The translations under genes were made by a program, and so were the position numbers. A stretch of 64,000 nucleotides of DNA from Pycnococcus provasolii (lineage: Eukaryota; Chlorophyta; Pseudoscourfieldiophyceae; Pseudoscourfieldiales), in contig CP150547.1 in NCBI GenBank assembly GCA_049487715.1, positions 868,001 to 932,000 on the forward strand. The letters run 5' to 3'. Of this stretch, positions 18,532 to 29,000 are shown piece after piece (position 1 is the stretch's first letter; each line of letters opens with the position of its first letter). The notes beneath the pieces are model-generated. The model did not search any database. It had not been told where the DNA came from and saw only the letters and a program-made list of their open reading frames with translations.

Positions 18532-19768
18532 CGCGATCGCTCAATCACCTCAAATGCACTACGACGCGATCATTCGTATTGAGTGCCACATGCCGGCTGA
18601 GCTGCAATTTGGCGAGGATATCGTGCTGGTCGGCGCAGTTCCCGCGCTTGGCTCGTGGCAACTCAAGATGGGCGTTCCTATGACGTACGAGGACGGCATC
18701 TGGTCCGCCAACGTCGCACTGCCATGTGGCTCACATGTCGAATTCAAGCCTGTCGTCGTGACAACTGCGGGCCGAGAGGCGAGATGGCTGAGCTGTGCCA
18801 ACGGCGACAACTTTGTGATAAGCTGTCGTCTGGGTGGACGAGATGGAGGAGCACACAGCAGTCTTGCTCATAGCGAAGGAAATGGCGTCAGCGTTCGCGT
18901 GGTGGACGTTGCTTGTGTCCCGTCGTCGACCAATAATGCCGGAGGTGGTGGTGGTTCGGTGAGCAGCAGCAGCAGCAACAACAACAACACTGCCATGAAT
19001 CCATATGCTGCGCCCCCTCCTCCTCCTCCTGGTGGTGGTGGTGGCATGCCTCATCCTCCTATGCCTGCTGTCGCACCGCTGGATCCGAACAAGATGTTCG
19101 AGAATGGACTGCCTCCGAATACTTCAGTCGAATACACAACTGTGCGCATCACCACGAGCAGCGAAAGCAACGATAACAACAGCGGCGGCAACAGCAGCGG
19201 CGACTCCTTCACGAGCGACGACAACGAGCCTTTTGTGGATGTCGATGCTAATGATGCCACGAACAACTTCGTTGCGATTGACGGGAGCGATGTGGTGGAC
19301 ATTGATCCCGCAGCTTGTCTTCCTCCGCCGATTGGACCTCCTCCCATATACATGAAGTACGAGCTCCGAGCGACGTTCGAGCATGCAGAGGAGGTTCTCT
19401 TGGTGGGTTCTTGGGACAACTGGACGTCACGTCTTCCCATGACGAAGCTTGATCTCCTTCCTGCGGGTCGCAACGACAACGACGTCGTCGACATTGATGA
19501 AGATGACGCAGAAGAAGAAGGCATCACAACAACAACAACGACGACAGCAACAACAGGAAGCCTGGGCGGCGATGTCTTCTTCGCATCCTTCGGCGTGAAG
19601 GCGCCAAGCGAACCTGGCGAGCTGGGCATGGACTCGTTCGAGTTGAAGTTCATCGTCGACGGCGTGTGGAAGACGACTGATTCGCTTCCTGTGGTGACGC
19701 AGGATCACGACACGAACAACGTGATGAATACGCGCGAGCACGCCAAGGAGTGCCTGTACATCCTCTAA
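18347..19768 (+). CDS. Starch-binding protein with CBM20 and CBM48 domains
   Basis: This 473-residue protein has no recognisable catalytic domain. After the shared 62-residue leader comes a CBM20-type domain (about 68-150) with V-G-A-V-P-A-L-G-S-W and the W-S-A-N-V-x-L-P strand. A Gly/Ser/Pro/Asn-rich acidic linker follows. The C-terminal CBM48/AMPK-glycogen-binding-type domain (about 336-460) contains V-L-L-V-G-S-W-D-N-W and F-E-L-K-F-I-V-D-G-V-W. This domain pair suggests a non-catalytic starch-binding or scaffolding protein in the plastid, comparable in concept to PTST-type proteins but with a different architecture. The leader, shared with the lipase, would then be a plastid presequence. 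The CBM48 part is interrupted by an acidic/Thr-rich loop. Confidence 0.85.
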   Translation: MMMSVATKPTMMTQRISRSRYQQLRRYRFAAHRSKMNRHAAKAAHDENNMLVPYDGGAAANTAIAQSPQMHYDAIIRIECHMPAELQFGEDIVLVGAVPALGSWQLKMGVPMTYEDGIWSANVALPCGSHVEFKPVVVTTAGREARWLSCANGDNFVISCRLGGRDGGAHSSLAHSEGNGVSVRVVDVACVPSSTNNAGGGGGSVSSSSSNNNNTAMNPYAAPPPPPPGGGGGMPHPPMPAVAPLDPNKMFENGLPPNTSVEYTTVRITTSSESNDNNSGGNSSGDSFTSDDNEPFVDVDANDATNNFVAIDGSDVVDIDPAACLPPPIGPPPIYMKYELRATFEHAEEVLLVGSWDNWTSRLPMTKLDLLPAGRNDNDVVDIDEDDAEEEGITTTTTTTATTGSLGGDVFFASFGVKAPSEPGELGMDSFELKFIVDGVWKTTDSLPVVTQDHDTNNVMNTREHAKECLYIL

Positions 19769-20317
19769 GGGCAAGGGCAAGGTCTACACCGGCGTAAGGC
19801 AAGGGACGGTCCGAAGCGTTGGGCAACTGGCCACCGCACAAACACAAGTTGAAACAACTCGTCTGAAACAACCAACAACAAGTCACATACATGAACAGAA
19901 TCAAGGCAATCAACACCAAGATCAAGATCAAGATCAAGTGCACGAAAAGTAGAAAACCCCCAACCTGAATGTGAATGAGTCAACCCCCATAGAAAACCCC
20001 CATTCCCAAATCCAGTCCCAAATGAACTCACAAATGAACCGAACCCATCAAATACCATGGAAGCAAAGCAAGCCAATGGTGAATCCCCAGATGTCTGCAC
20101 AATAAGGTACCCCTACCCTACCTAACCGGTATCCCCCCGACAGCCCGAGCTCCCTGCCAGCCCGATCCGGTTCGAGGTTCTTTCCCCTGCGCTGCGAACC
20201 CTGCAGGCAGCCTGCGCCGGTCACCCACGTTGTCGTCCAAAGCAATTCTCACCACAAACACAAACACAAACCTATTCTATTCTAGCTCGTGCTCTTGCTC
20301 TTGCTCTCGCTCTTGTC
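19769..20317. other. Spacer with short tandem repeats
   Basis: About 550 bases contain a GATCAA-type tandem near 19918-19936 and GCTC/TTGCTC repeats directly before the ABCF start codon. I see no supported gene. Confidence 0.45.
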
Positions 20318-22600
20318 ATGGCGCACACTGCTCATCCTCGTGCTGCTCCTTGTGCTCGTGCTCGTGCTGCTCCTTGTGCTCCTGGGGCTGCTCCTAATGC
20401 TCGTTCTCATCGTGCAGTGTCTTCTTCTTTGGTGCGTTTCGGTTGTGCCATCTCCGGTTATAATAGCCTGAACAGGAATCACGTTTCGGGTTCTTCTTAT
20501 TCCTTTGGGTCGTTCGGGCCGTCGACGTCGCAATTCGAGTGCAGGCTGCGTGCGACGTCATCGGCAGAAGCAGAGGTATCCGAAGCGGCATCGTCGTCCG
20601 CATCAGCCGAGCAGCCCGACGAGGAGAGCAATAATGCATCGAAAAATGGGGCGGCGGCACCGAAGAATGGAAAAACCACCACCAATGCCTCCACCACTTC
20701 CTCCTCCTCCTCCTCCTCCGCCTCCAAGAAGAAAGGATCGTCGGGCGGCGTCACGTCTGGCGTGCGCCTTGAGGACGTCGCAATCGCATTCAGAAGCCAG
20801 CAGGTGCTCGACGGTGTGACGTGGGAGGTCAAGGCGGGAGAGCGCGTCGGACTTGTGGGAATCAACGGCGCAGGAAAGACGACGCAGCTGTCCATCATAG
20901 TCGGCGACCTCGAGCCGGACCGCGGCTCCGTAATTAAGGCAAGGCCGGACATGAAGATTGCATACCTCACGCAGGAGTTCGACGTCGATCCGACGAGAAC
21001 CGTCAAGGAGGAGTTCGCCTCCGCGCAAAAGGAGCAGGTGGAGGTGCTGCGCAAGCTCGAGGAGACGCAAAAGCAGCTCGAGGAGGTTGGCGACGACATG
21101 GAGACCATGGGCACGCTGCTCGACGAGCTCGAGGTGCTCAACCGTCGCGCGGACGCTCTGAACGTCGACCGTCTCGACGCGTCGATCCGAAAGATGATGC
21201 CCGAACTCGGATTTAATGAGACGGATGCGGAGCGACTTGTAGCCTCTTTCTCCGGCGGATGGCAAATGCGCATGTGCCTGGGCAAAATCCTTCTGCAGGA
21301 GCCAGACCTTCTGCTGCTCGACGAGCCGACGAACCACCTCGACCTCGAGGCGATTGAGTGGCTCGAGGCGTACCTGAAGAAGCAGGACGTGCCGATGGTT
21401 ATCGTCTCCCACGACCGAGAGTTTCTCGACAACCTCTGCACGAAGGTGGTGGCGACGGACCGCGGCAAGGCATCGACGTACCAGGGCAACTACAGCGACA
21501 TGATGCGCCAGCGCGACGCGGCAATCGCGCAGCAGTGGGCCAAGTACGAGAGGCAGCAGAAGGAGATTAAGAGGCAGAGAGATATGATTGATCGGCTCAG
21601 CGGCGGAGGGCAGGCGGGCCGCGCGTCGTCTGCGCAGAAGCAGCTGGACAAATTTCTCGAAAGCGAGGAGCTCGTGGAAAAGCCGTTCGTCGAGAAAGAT
21701 CGCTTCTTCCGCTTCCCGGCGATGGAGCGAAGCGGGAAAGACGTTCTCAACATCACAAATCTGACGCACGGCTATCCTGGGGCAGGGCGGCCCCTTTTCG
21801 ACGCGCTGAACATGGAGGTCACGCGCGGCGAGCGCGTTGCATTCGTCGGCCCCAACGGCGCTGGCAAGAGCACGCTGCTGAAGCTGATCCTCGGCCGCGA
21901 GGAGGCGCAGATGCCCGACGGGCTCGATCGCGAAGTCTCGGACCTGGGGAACATCACGGTGGGTACGCACCACATCGTCTGGAACTACTTTTTCCAGAAC
22001 CAGGCAGAGGCGCTGGACCTCGACCTGACTGTCGAAAACACGCTCGTGGAGACGACGGATGGGGAGAAGAACCTCGGCGAGCTCAAGGCTCTCATGGGGC
22101 AGCTTCAATTCAAGGGAGACGCCATGCACAAAAAGGTGAAATTCCTGTCGGGCGGCGAGAAGGCGCGCGTCGCGCTTGCGAAGTTCATGTGCACACCCGC
22201 GACGCTGCTGATCCTCGACGAGCCCACGAACCACCTCGACATCCCATCAAAGGAGGCTCTGGAGCAGGCGCTGCAGGCATTTGACGGCACCGTGATCTGC
22301 GTGAGCCACGACCGCTTCTTTCTGAAGAAGGTTGCGACGCGCATCGTAGAGATCAAGGATTCCGATGTGAAGGACTTCGAGGGCGACTACACGTCGTACC
22401 TGTCAAAGGATGCCAAGGCGGCGAAGCGTGATACGAAGCGCGAGGAGAAGCGCGTCAAGGCGGAGAGAGATGCGACGAAGGCGAAGAGCAAGATGAGCAA
22501 GGCGGAGAAAATGAAGCTGAAAAAGGAGAAGGCCAAAAGTTTCAACCAAGGCGGAGGCGGAAAGAAAAAGGGGTCAAAGAATTCCGGCAGGTGGAATTAA
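20318..22600 (+). CDS. ABCF5: ABC-F ATPase, plastid type (ABCF5-like)
   Basis: This 760-residue protein has two ABC ATPase domains and no membrane segments. Domain 1 has Walker A G-I-N-G-A-G-K-T-T near residue 181, a signature S-F-S-G-G-W and Walker B L-L-L-L-D-E-P-T-N-H-L-D. Domain 2 has Walker A G-P-N-G-A-G-K-S-T near residue 511, signature L-S-G-G-E-K-A-R-V-A-L-A and a second L-D-E-P-T-N-H-L-D. The inter-domain linker is Lys/Gln-rich, as in ribosome-binding ABCF proteins. The C-terminus is a highly basic Lys/Ala coiled tail. The N-terminal 100 residues are Ser/Ala/Arg-rich, consistent with a plastid transit peptide. Proteins of this class resemble bacterial EttA/Uup and act on ribosomes. 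The start is ATG 20318, preceded by a GCTC-type repeat. Confidence 0.9.
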   Translation: MAHTAHPRAAPCARARAAPCAPGAAPNARSHRAVSSSLVRFGCAISGYNSLNRNHVSGSSYSFGSFGPSTSQFECRLRATSSAEAEVSEAASSSASAEQPDEESNNASKNGAAAPKNGKTTTNASTTSSSSSSSASKKKGSSGGVTSGVRLEDVAIAFRSQQVLDGVTWEVKAGERVGLVGINGAGKTTQLSIIVGDLEPDRGSVIKARPDMKIAYLTQEFDVDPTRTVKEEFASAQKEQVEVLRKLEETQKQLEEVGDDMETMGTLLDELEVLNRRADALNVDRLDASIRKMMPELGFNETDAERLVASFSGGWQMRMCLGKILLQEPDLLLLDEPTNHLDLEAIEWLEAYLKKQDVPMVIVSHDREFLDNLCTKVVATDRGKASTYQGNYSDMMRQRDAAIAQQWAKYERQQKEIKRQRDMIDRLSGGGQAGRASSAQKQLDKFLESEELVEKPFVEKDRFFRFPAMERSGKDVLNITNLTHGYPGAGRPLFDALNMEVTRGERVAFVGPNGAGKSTLLKLILGREEAQMPDGLDREVSDLGNITVGTHHIVWNYFFQNQAEALDLDLTVENTLVETTDGEKNLGELKALMGQLQFKGDAMHKKVKFLSGGEKARVALAKFMCTPATLLILDEPTNHLDIPSKEALEQALQAFDGTVICVSHDRFFLKKVATRIVEIKDSDVKDFEGDYTSYLSKDAKAAKRDTKREEKRVKAERDATKAKSKMSKAEKMKLKKEKAKSFNQGGGGKKKGSKNSGRWN

Positions 22601-22720
22601 GTAAAAACAAAAATGAAAAATGCAAGAAAATTTTACATCACAGCTATAGCTTGTCTGAATGGTGTTTGTTGTTTGGGTCGTTAAATGTGATAGCAACAGA
22701 TCGCAGCGCAACAAAATGGT

Positions 22721-24403
22721 TCACGCAGTCATCGCCTTGACGCGCTTGCGCTTGGGAGGCGGTGGTGGTGGCGGCGCAGGCGGAGGTGGCAGCGCCAGCT
22801 TCTTCTTGCCGGGTGGCGGTGGCGGTGGCGCCAACAGCGACGGCGGAAGCATGTCGTCAACATCTGGCGCAGCATCCGTATCCTTAGCTTTGCGTTTTTT
22901 CGCTGGCGCCGGTTTCTTTTTCTTCGAGGGCGCCGGCAGAGCCGCCATGTCCTCCTCCACTTCCACAATTCCGGCAGCAATAGCAAGCTCCTCGGCCGAC
23001 GCCTCCAGAGCCAGTCCATTCTGACGTCCAGACCTGAATCCGAAGCCGGCAGAAAACGACTCAATAACCATAGGCTTCTCCTCCACCTGGCTCAGACCAC
23101 CCGAGCGAATGGCCTCGACCATCTCGCGAAGATCCATCAGTCTGGTAGCTTTGTTTTCGCGCCCCTTGCTCACCTTGCTCATGCCCGGTTCCTTACCAAC
23201 GAGAAGGACTGTCGTCTTGCCGCTCACGCTGCCCGTGACCTTCGCGCCGAAACTCACCAGCATCGCCGTCGTGCGGTCCTTGCCCAAATTCAATCCACTT
23301 CCTCCACCCACCTCTGGAAACAGGCCTGTAAGCACGACTGTCTCCCCTTTCAGGCAGTCCGCGACGCCGTCCACACCTGGCACCGGGATCTTGAACTTTT
23401 CTTTCGCGGCAACAAGTGCATTTTTTGCCTCATCTTCACCAACACCCGCCTTTGCCATCTCTTTGGAGCGGGCCGCCGCGCGTGCAGCAGCAACCTGTGG
23501 AATCACCACGGGAGCGCCCGTCGCAAGCTTGTTCTTCGGGCTTCCAGGACCCGCCTTCTTGGCGCTGCTATCCTCCTCCTTCGGCTTGCGATTCACCTTT
23601 CGTGCCCAGTTGTAGCGATTCATGCAGTGCGATACGAATTCGCTCTGCTGTGGCTCGCTGAGTTCGCCGAAGCCATCAAGCAAAACCTCACGCAGAGAAT
23701 CGACGGCAGATGCATAAGATTCGGCGTCGAGCTCTTCTTCGTCGCCCTCGCTGTCGCCATCAGCCGCCTCACCTTTTTTCTTAGGCTTCTTCGGCCCGAG
23801 CTCGGCGTCTGGAAAAGCAGCCCAAACCTTGGACGGGATGCGCCAGTGACTGAGCTGACACCAGAACCCGTACCCGGACGCGTTGACGTCGTCCCACCTT
23901 CCGACGCGCAGCGCGCCCTTCGGTATGAACACCTTACCGTCCCTGTTGCTTTGCACTTGGCAAGCGCTGCGACCTGTCTTCGCAGGCTCAACGCGGAACG
24001 TCGGCATGGTGGTGTCGTCGGCAGCTGCTTCTGCGTAGAATTCCCATGACGGCGTGTGCGCGGTCGCCTTGGAGATGTCCACCTTTTTGCTGCTGAACAG
24101 TTTCGCTGTGCTTTTGCTGCCGCCAGTTTTGAAGGTGGTAACCGCCTGTGTGTCAACGAGTTCACGCAGCACCTCGAACGCCGCTTGCACTTCGCGGAAC
24201 GTCTCTTCGTCTCCCCCTTTATCTGGGTGGTGTTCAAGCACAGCTTTGAAGTAGCACTTCTTGATGGCCCCGAATTCGAGTTGTATGTTCCCGGGAGGAC
24301 ATGCGTCGAGTAAGGACTGAGAGACGTTGAGTCGAGAAAGGAGTGAGGAAACCGTACTGGACGAGGATGCTGCAGTGCCGCGTTTTCGTGCGCGAGGGGG
24401 CAT
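22721..24403 (-). CDS. J-domain, PARP-finger-like and BRCT protein
   Basis: This 560-residue protein combines three parts. An N-terminal J domain contains the H-P-D triad (about residues 59-61) followed by K-G-G-D. A segment at about 125-205 resembles the PARP-type zinc finger (K-T-G-R-S-x-C, G-A-L-R-V-G-R-W, S-H-W-R-I-P), but its second Cys and other zinc ligands are not in place, so it is probably degenerate. A BRCT domain of the RFC1/NAD-ligase type (about 335-425) has V-V-L-T-G-L-F-P and T-V-L-L-V-G-K-E-P. The C-terminus is Pro- and Lys/Arg-rich with likely nuclear localisation signals. A nuclear DNA-repair or chromatin role with Hsp70 recruitment is inference. The start is the first ATG; the gene is divergent from another J-domain gene 258 bases away. 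Confidence 0.8.
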   Translation of the reverse strand: MPPRARKRGTAASSSSTVSSLLSRLNVSQSLLDACPPGNIQLEFGAIKKCYFKAVLEHHPDKGGDEETFREVQAAFEVLRELVDTQAVTTFKTGGSKSTAKLFSSKKVDISKATAHTPSWEFYAEAAADDTTMPTFRVEPAKTGRSACQVQSNRDGKVFIPKGALRVGRWDDVNASGYGFWCQLSHWRIPSKVWAAFPDAELGPKKPKKKGEAADGDSEGDEEELDAESYASAVDSLREVLLDGFGELSEPQQSEFVSHCMNRYNWARKVNRKPKEEDSSAKKAGPGSPKNKLATGAPVVIPQVAAARAAARSKEMAKAGVGEDEAKNALVAAKEKFKIPVPGVDGVADCLKGETVVLTGLFPEVGGGSGLNLGKDRTTAMLVSFGAKVTGSVSGKTTVLLVGKEPGMSKVSKGRENKATRLMDLREMVEAIRSGGLSQVEEKPMVIESFSAGFGFRSGRQNGLALEASAEELAIAAGIVEVEEDMAALPAPSKKKKPAPAKKRKAKDTDAAPDVDDMLPPSLLAPPPPPPGKKKLALPPPPAPPPPPPPKRKRVKAMTA

Positions 24404-24661
24404 GACGCAGAATGACACAAGAGGAGAGGAGAGGAGGAGGGAGGGGGCGCGAAACCAACACACAAAGGGCAAAGCAAAGCAGGCTCGCAAAGCAGGCTTT
24501 TTCGGTTAAATTTTCCGGCAAGCCCAGAACAATCGGGGTTCAGGCAAGGGGTTATTTCCCCTTGGTTCAGGTCCCATCAATAATTGGGTGCTCTCACCAA
24601 CTCTCACCGGGCATTTTAGGTGAGCGAATATTCTGAAATTAATTTTGGAATTGTTTTGCCG
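24404..24661. promoter_or_regulatory. Divergent intergenic region between two J-domain genes
   Basis: Only 258 bases separate the two start codons, so the promoters must overlap or be shared. A TTTTAG-GTGAG string lies about 45 bases before the + strand ATG. No TATA box is obvious. Confidence 0.55.
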
Positions 24662-25137
24662 ATGATGATGTCGCCTCGAGGTTCAGGTGATGCTCAGGTT
24701 CCGACGTCTCCCCTCTCCTCGGACGTCATGCGCGCCTCTCGCGTGCTCGCCTCATCCGGCCCATCCTCACAGGCCATGCAAATGCTCGCAGACGCGAAAG
24801 CTCGCAGTGTCGACGAAGCCGCAAAATGTAACGCCGAACAGCTCGCAAAGAAGAGAGCGGCGAGGGAGGCGAGAGCGGCTGCATGGCGTGCGGAAGAGGC
24901 GCTGAGAGCGTCCGCAGCCATCGAGCAGGCTGCCAGAGAGGAGGATCAGGCGCGTTCGCGAAGAAACGAGGCGGAGGAAAGACGACAGCAAGACAAAGAG
25001 CGCGAAGACGCGGAGCGGGCCGCTTTCGTCGAACGCATGCGCGACGCCGCCGCGGAGCGCGACGAAGCAAGCCAGGAAAGAAGACGCGTGCTTCGTGAGC
25101 GCGCAGCCAGACGCCAGCAGGCAGCCGCCTCCGTCGG

Positions 25138-25179
<42 letters not shown>

Positions 25180-25816
25180 GCCTAAGGACAGGCGAAACCA
25201 CTACGAAATTCTAGGCGTGTCGCACAGCGCGAGCGACCGCGAAATTCGAAAGGCGTACCTGCGCCAGGCGGCTGTACTGCACCCCGACAAGGGCGGCTCG
25301 CGCGCGCAGTTTGAAAGGCTTAGAGAGGCGCACCGCGTTCTTTCCGTGCCATATGAGCGTGCGATATACAACGACGCTTTGGAGCTCGCTAGCTTGCGCC
25401 GTGCTGGGCGTGCTACCGACGATGCCTCAACGGCAGAACAGACGACGACGACGACGACTGCGATGCCCGCGGAGGGGTGGTCAGATGGACAAGGCGCCGC
25501 GTCAACTGCGCGCACGGCGTCGTCGCGGGCGCGTGAAGCCTTCGTCGCGGGCGAATTTCGGCGCGCCGCAAGCTTGTACACGGATGCGCTGCGCCACGCG
25601 CGTGCCGCCGCGGCTTTGGAGGGTGCCGGTACCTCTGGACTCGTTCCGCTTCTTCTGAATCGTAGCCTGGCGCGCCTCAAGGGTGGCGATGCGGCGGGAG
25701 CACTCGACGACGCGGAGTCAGCCGCTAGGCACGGTGGCGGACGGACAGCACGCGCTCGCGCCGCAGAGTGCCTGCGCGCGCTCGGCCGCGACGAGGAGGC
25801 GCAGGAGTGGTTGTAA
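24662..25816 (+). CDS. J-domain protein with C-terminal TPR
   Basis: This 384-residue protein starts with a long Ala/Arg/Glu-rich coiled coil (about 40-165) and an acidic Asp/Gly run. A J domain begins near residue 180 (N-H-Y-E-I-L-G-V-S) with H-P-D-K-G-G near 207. A short TPR-like module (about 275-384) closes the protein. J domains stimulate Hsp70 ATPase; the TPR may bind chaperone C-termini or clients. The coiled coil placed before the J domain is unusual, since TPR-J proteins such as DNAJC7 carry TPRs first. The start is the first ATG of an ATG-ATG-ATG run; the frame is open upstream only from non-ATG codons. It is co-directional with the giant gene 201 bases downstream. Confidence 0.82.
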
Positions 25817-26017
25817 AGAGCCTGCTGTATGACTGTTTTGTTTAAAACCCCTATTCTGTTTCGAACCCCGATTTTATTCACTCGCACTTCCCCCCCTGCC
25901 CCATGGCGCCACGCCAGCGCTGTTCTGTCATGTCGCCGTCGCGCTCGTTCCGCCCCTTGCGGAAGACTGTTATGCACAACACACTGCGGTAACGCCCTCT
26001 TGCGCGTCGTTCGCATC

Positions 26018-29000
26018 ATGAGCAGCAGCTCCTCTGGCCGCTTGTCGGTTGGTTGCGGCAACCTTTGGCTCCTCCTCCTTCTATTTCTATCTGCCTTAAG
26101 TCAAACTTCATCAGTACCGTACCCCTTGCACGAAGACTCGTTCTTCTACGGACTCGGAGAAGAACAGGAAGGCTCGCTCGAACAGGACAAAACTGGCAAC
26201 ATTGGCACATTCTACGGATTGCCTGAGATTCCCACGTCACCATCACCTGCATCACCGCCGCCAAGAGAACCGCCAGTACCCACAGACGCTGCCGAGTTCG
26301 GCTTCGCGCCAGGCTACCCGTCGGTACGACGGCAAGGCGGCGGTGCAGATGACGACTTTCTGGCACAGGGCGCTTCGACACTTTTTCTCTACTACCGACT
26401 TTCGGCAGACGCGGGTATCGTGCACTACGTTGTACTACACGCGACTCAGCCGGCACCGTCCGCATATGACGTACTGCACGGAACAGGCTGGCGAGGCGCG
26501 GTGCCACGCGAAGCTGACGCAATACTGCACCGCAGCCAAGCGAGCTACGTCAAGGAGCTTCGACTGAGCATGGGACTAGCACCTAGCGAAAGATACGTGG
26601 CGTATTTAGTAGTCACGCCACCTGGTGCGTACACGGGTGGTGGTGCACCAAACGCCACGCGACGGCTAGTGCGCGCGGTGCCCTTCCGGATGCCGCCGTG
26701 CATGCCTTGCAACCTCCCTCTGCTCGTGCAGCCACCGGGGCACGTCGCGTGCGCGTGTGCCGTATCGGCAGAAATCTCAATCACATTCTCGAACAACGTG
26801 GACACCTCTAGTGCCGTGTGGAGGCAGGCGGCATTCGGTGTGGCTGCTGCGCTCAGCCGCGCGCTCGGCATATCGCGAGCGCAGGCGGTTCCCGTGCACA
26901 CACTCCACTCAAATAGCGCGTCCATTCATCTCTGGCCGTTGGACGAAAGATTACTGCTTGAAAAATCCGTTGGCAATCAGCTCGTCGCACTTGCCGCCAA
27001 CTTGAGCGCATTTGCAGCCGCGATGGCGACGCCAGCCTTGCCACCGCATTCGCTCGAGGAAGCCGAGCGACTATCGGGCACCGCATTCGGTGGCATTCAT
27101 GGCACGTGGGGAGCACTAGGTGACGCGCTCCTATCTGCAGTCAGAGAACTCGAGCTCGCCTCCATCGCCATTGACCTGCCCTTCTATGAACCGGCAACCG
27201 TACTGCGACTTGGTGTCGGCTTTCGTCCGCGTCGCACCGTGGTGCCTGCCGCGCCCGCACCGGTGCGCTTCGGCTTCCACAACGACGGATTCTTTGCATC
27301 CGATGCTGGACGCTCGCAGGATATGCGCGTTGGCCGCCTGCCACTCTTGACGGGTGCGGATGACTCGGACTGGGTGACAGGATTACCCAATGCCGATGGC
27401 GGCGAAGGGCGTTTCGCCACCATCGACCGCACTACCGATTACCCACGTGGTGAGGCAGCAACATGCCCGGCAAGCTACACCTTCAATATGGGATTCTTCT
27501 CAGAGCGAGAGCCGCGACTATGCTTCGCGGATGGGGCTGGTGAGGCGGGTGCCTACAATCCCGCTAAGGTGTTTCGAAGCGTGTTTTATCCACCGGGATG
27601 GCGGCCGCGCTATGCGACACCTGGCCACGATCTTACGCGAACTGACATCGCAGGTGCTCCAATTGACGCAAGCATAAATAACGATGCACCGTATGACAGC
27701 TTCCTTGGCGAGAGCCGCCGTCTGGACGCGCTCGCCACGAGGGCTGTTTTTCACTTCAGCGCCGTCTACGAGGGTTATCCGCGGGCATCGGAAACGTGCC
27801 ATATTGCTTACCACACAGGCGAATCTGTGTGTCGATCACCGCCGAACAACGGTGATGGCACGAGCAGTCTAGGCGGAGTCTCATGTCTCAATTGCACATT
27901 TGAGTGCAGCTTGAATCTCTCTCCGTGGGCCCCTTGCACGAGCCCGTACAAGGCTGACGTGTTGGCGGACGGCGAGCATCAGTTTATGGTGCGCGCTCTG
28001 TCTCGCCATGCGATGGCTGCCGCCTTGACGACGCGCTACGAAAGCGAGCGCCTGCGAGGTCCCGAAGGCTCGCGCTTCAATCTCGGCATCGAGCAGAGTC
28101 CGGCATATCACGCGTGGCTCGTAGACCTGCCACTGCGAGCGATTCTCGTGAGCTCCGAAGGCTTGCAAGATCCTCGCAATCATACCAAGGCACTGACTCT
28201 GACATCGCCCCACCTCGGGTCATTCTTCGAGTATCGCGTAAATCCCGTCAATGATTCGTATCCCCCATTTGTGAATGCAACGCCTGGCGGCACGATCGTG
28301 TGCCCTGACGTATATGGAGAGCTGCCGTGGATAGTGCGTGAGGAGCGTGTCGTTCGCCGAGGAACGGGGTGCAACAATCCCACAAGTGCATCGCTCTTGC
28401 TGAGCGACTCCTCGGTGTATCGCAGCGGCAGTAACACCATCGAGGTGCGCAATGTGGCATATCGTACGCAGTGTCATGGCCTCGACCCAAAGTCGTCGGC
28501 GGCTCGAAATTGTGAAACGGTGCTGCTGGCAGAAATTCCGCCATACTTCACAGTTTCATTCGGCTACGATCTTCAGCCACCCACTACGGAGATTTTGCCG
28601 TTCTACGCAGGTGCAATTGGCTTAGATGCTTCGGAGGTGCAGACTAATTTCTACACGCCGTCCGAGCTGGAACGCGTACATCGCGAGAGTTTGCACTTTT
28701 GGTTCTCAGGTTCTGATGACCTGAACGAGACTGAGCGTATCACGTTCGAGTGCAAGATGGTGCCGGCGAATTTGACCAGCTACGCGAATATGCTGGCGGC
28801 AGAGAACGCCACCGACATCACCTCGCCAGGGTTTGACTGGAGAACGTGCGGACGGTCGGCGGGATTTAGCACGGCGGACGGCATCGGGCACGAGCTTGTT
28901 TCCGGCCTTGGTGCCGTGACTAATTCAACTACGTACACCTTCTTCGTAAGAGCGATCGACTTTGCGGGCAATCGTGACCTGACGCCCGCATTTCGAACGT

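Noticed and set aside
20603-22234. Long minus-strand frame over the ABCF gene
   Set aside because: A shadow of the G+C-rich coding strand; no start context or domain, while the plus strand has complete ABC motifs.
22721-24403. Calling the J/BRCT gene RFC1
   Set aside because: The BRCT resembles that of RFC1, but the AAA+ clamp-loader domain is missing.
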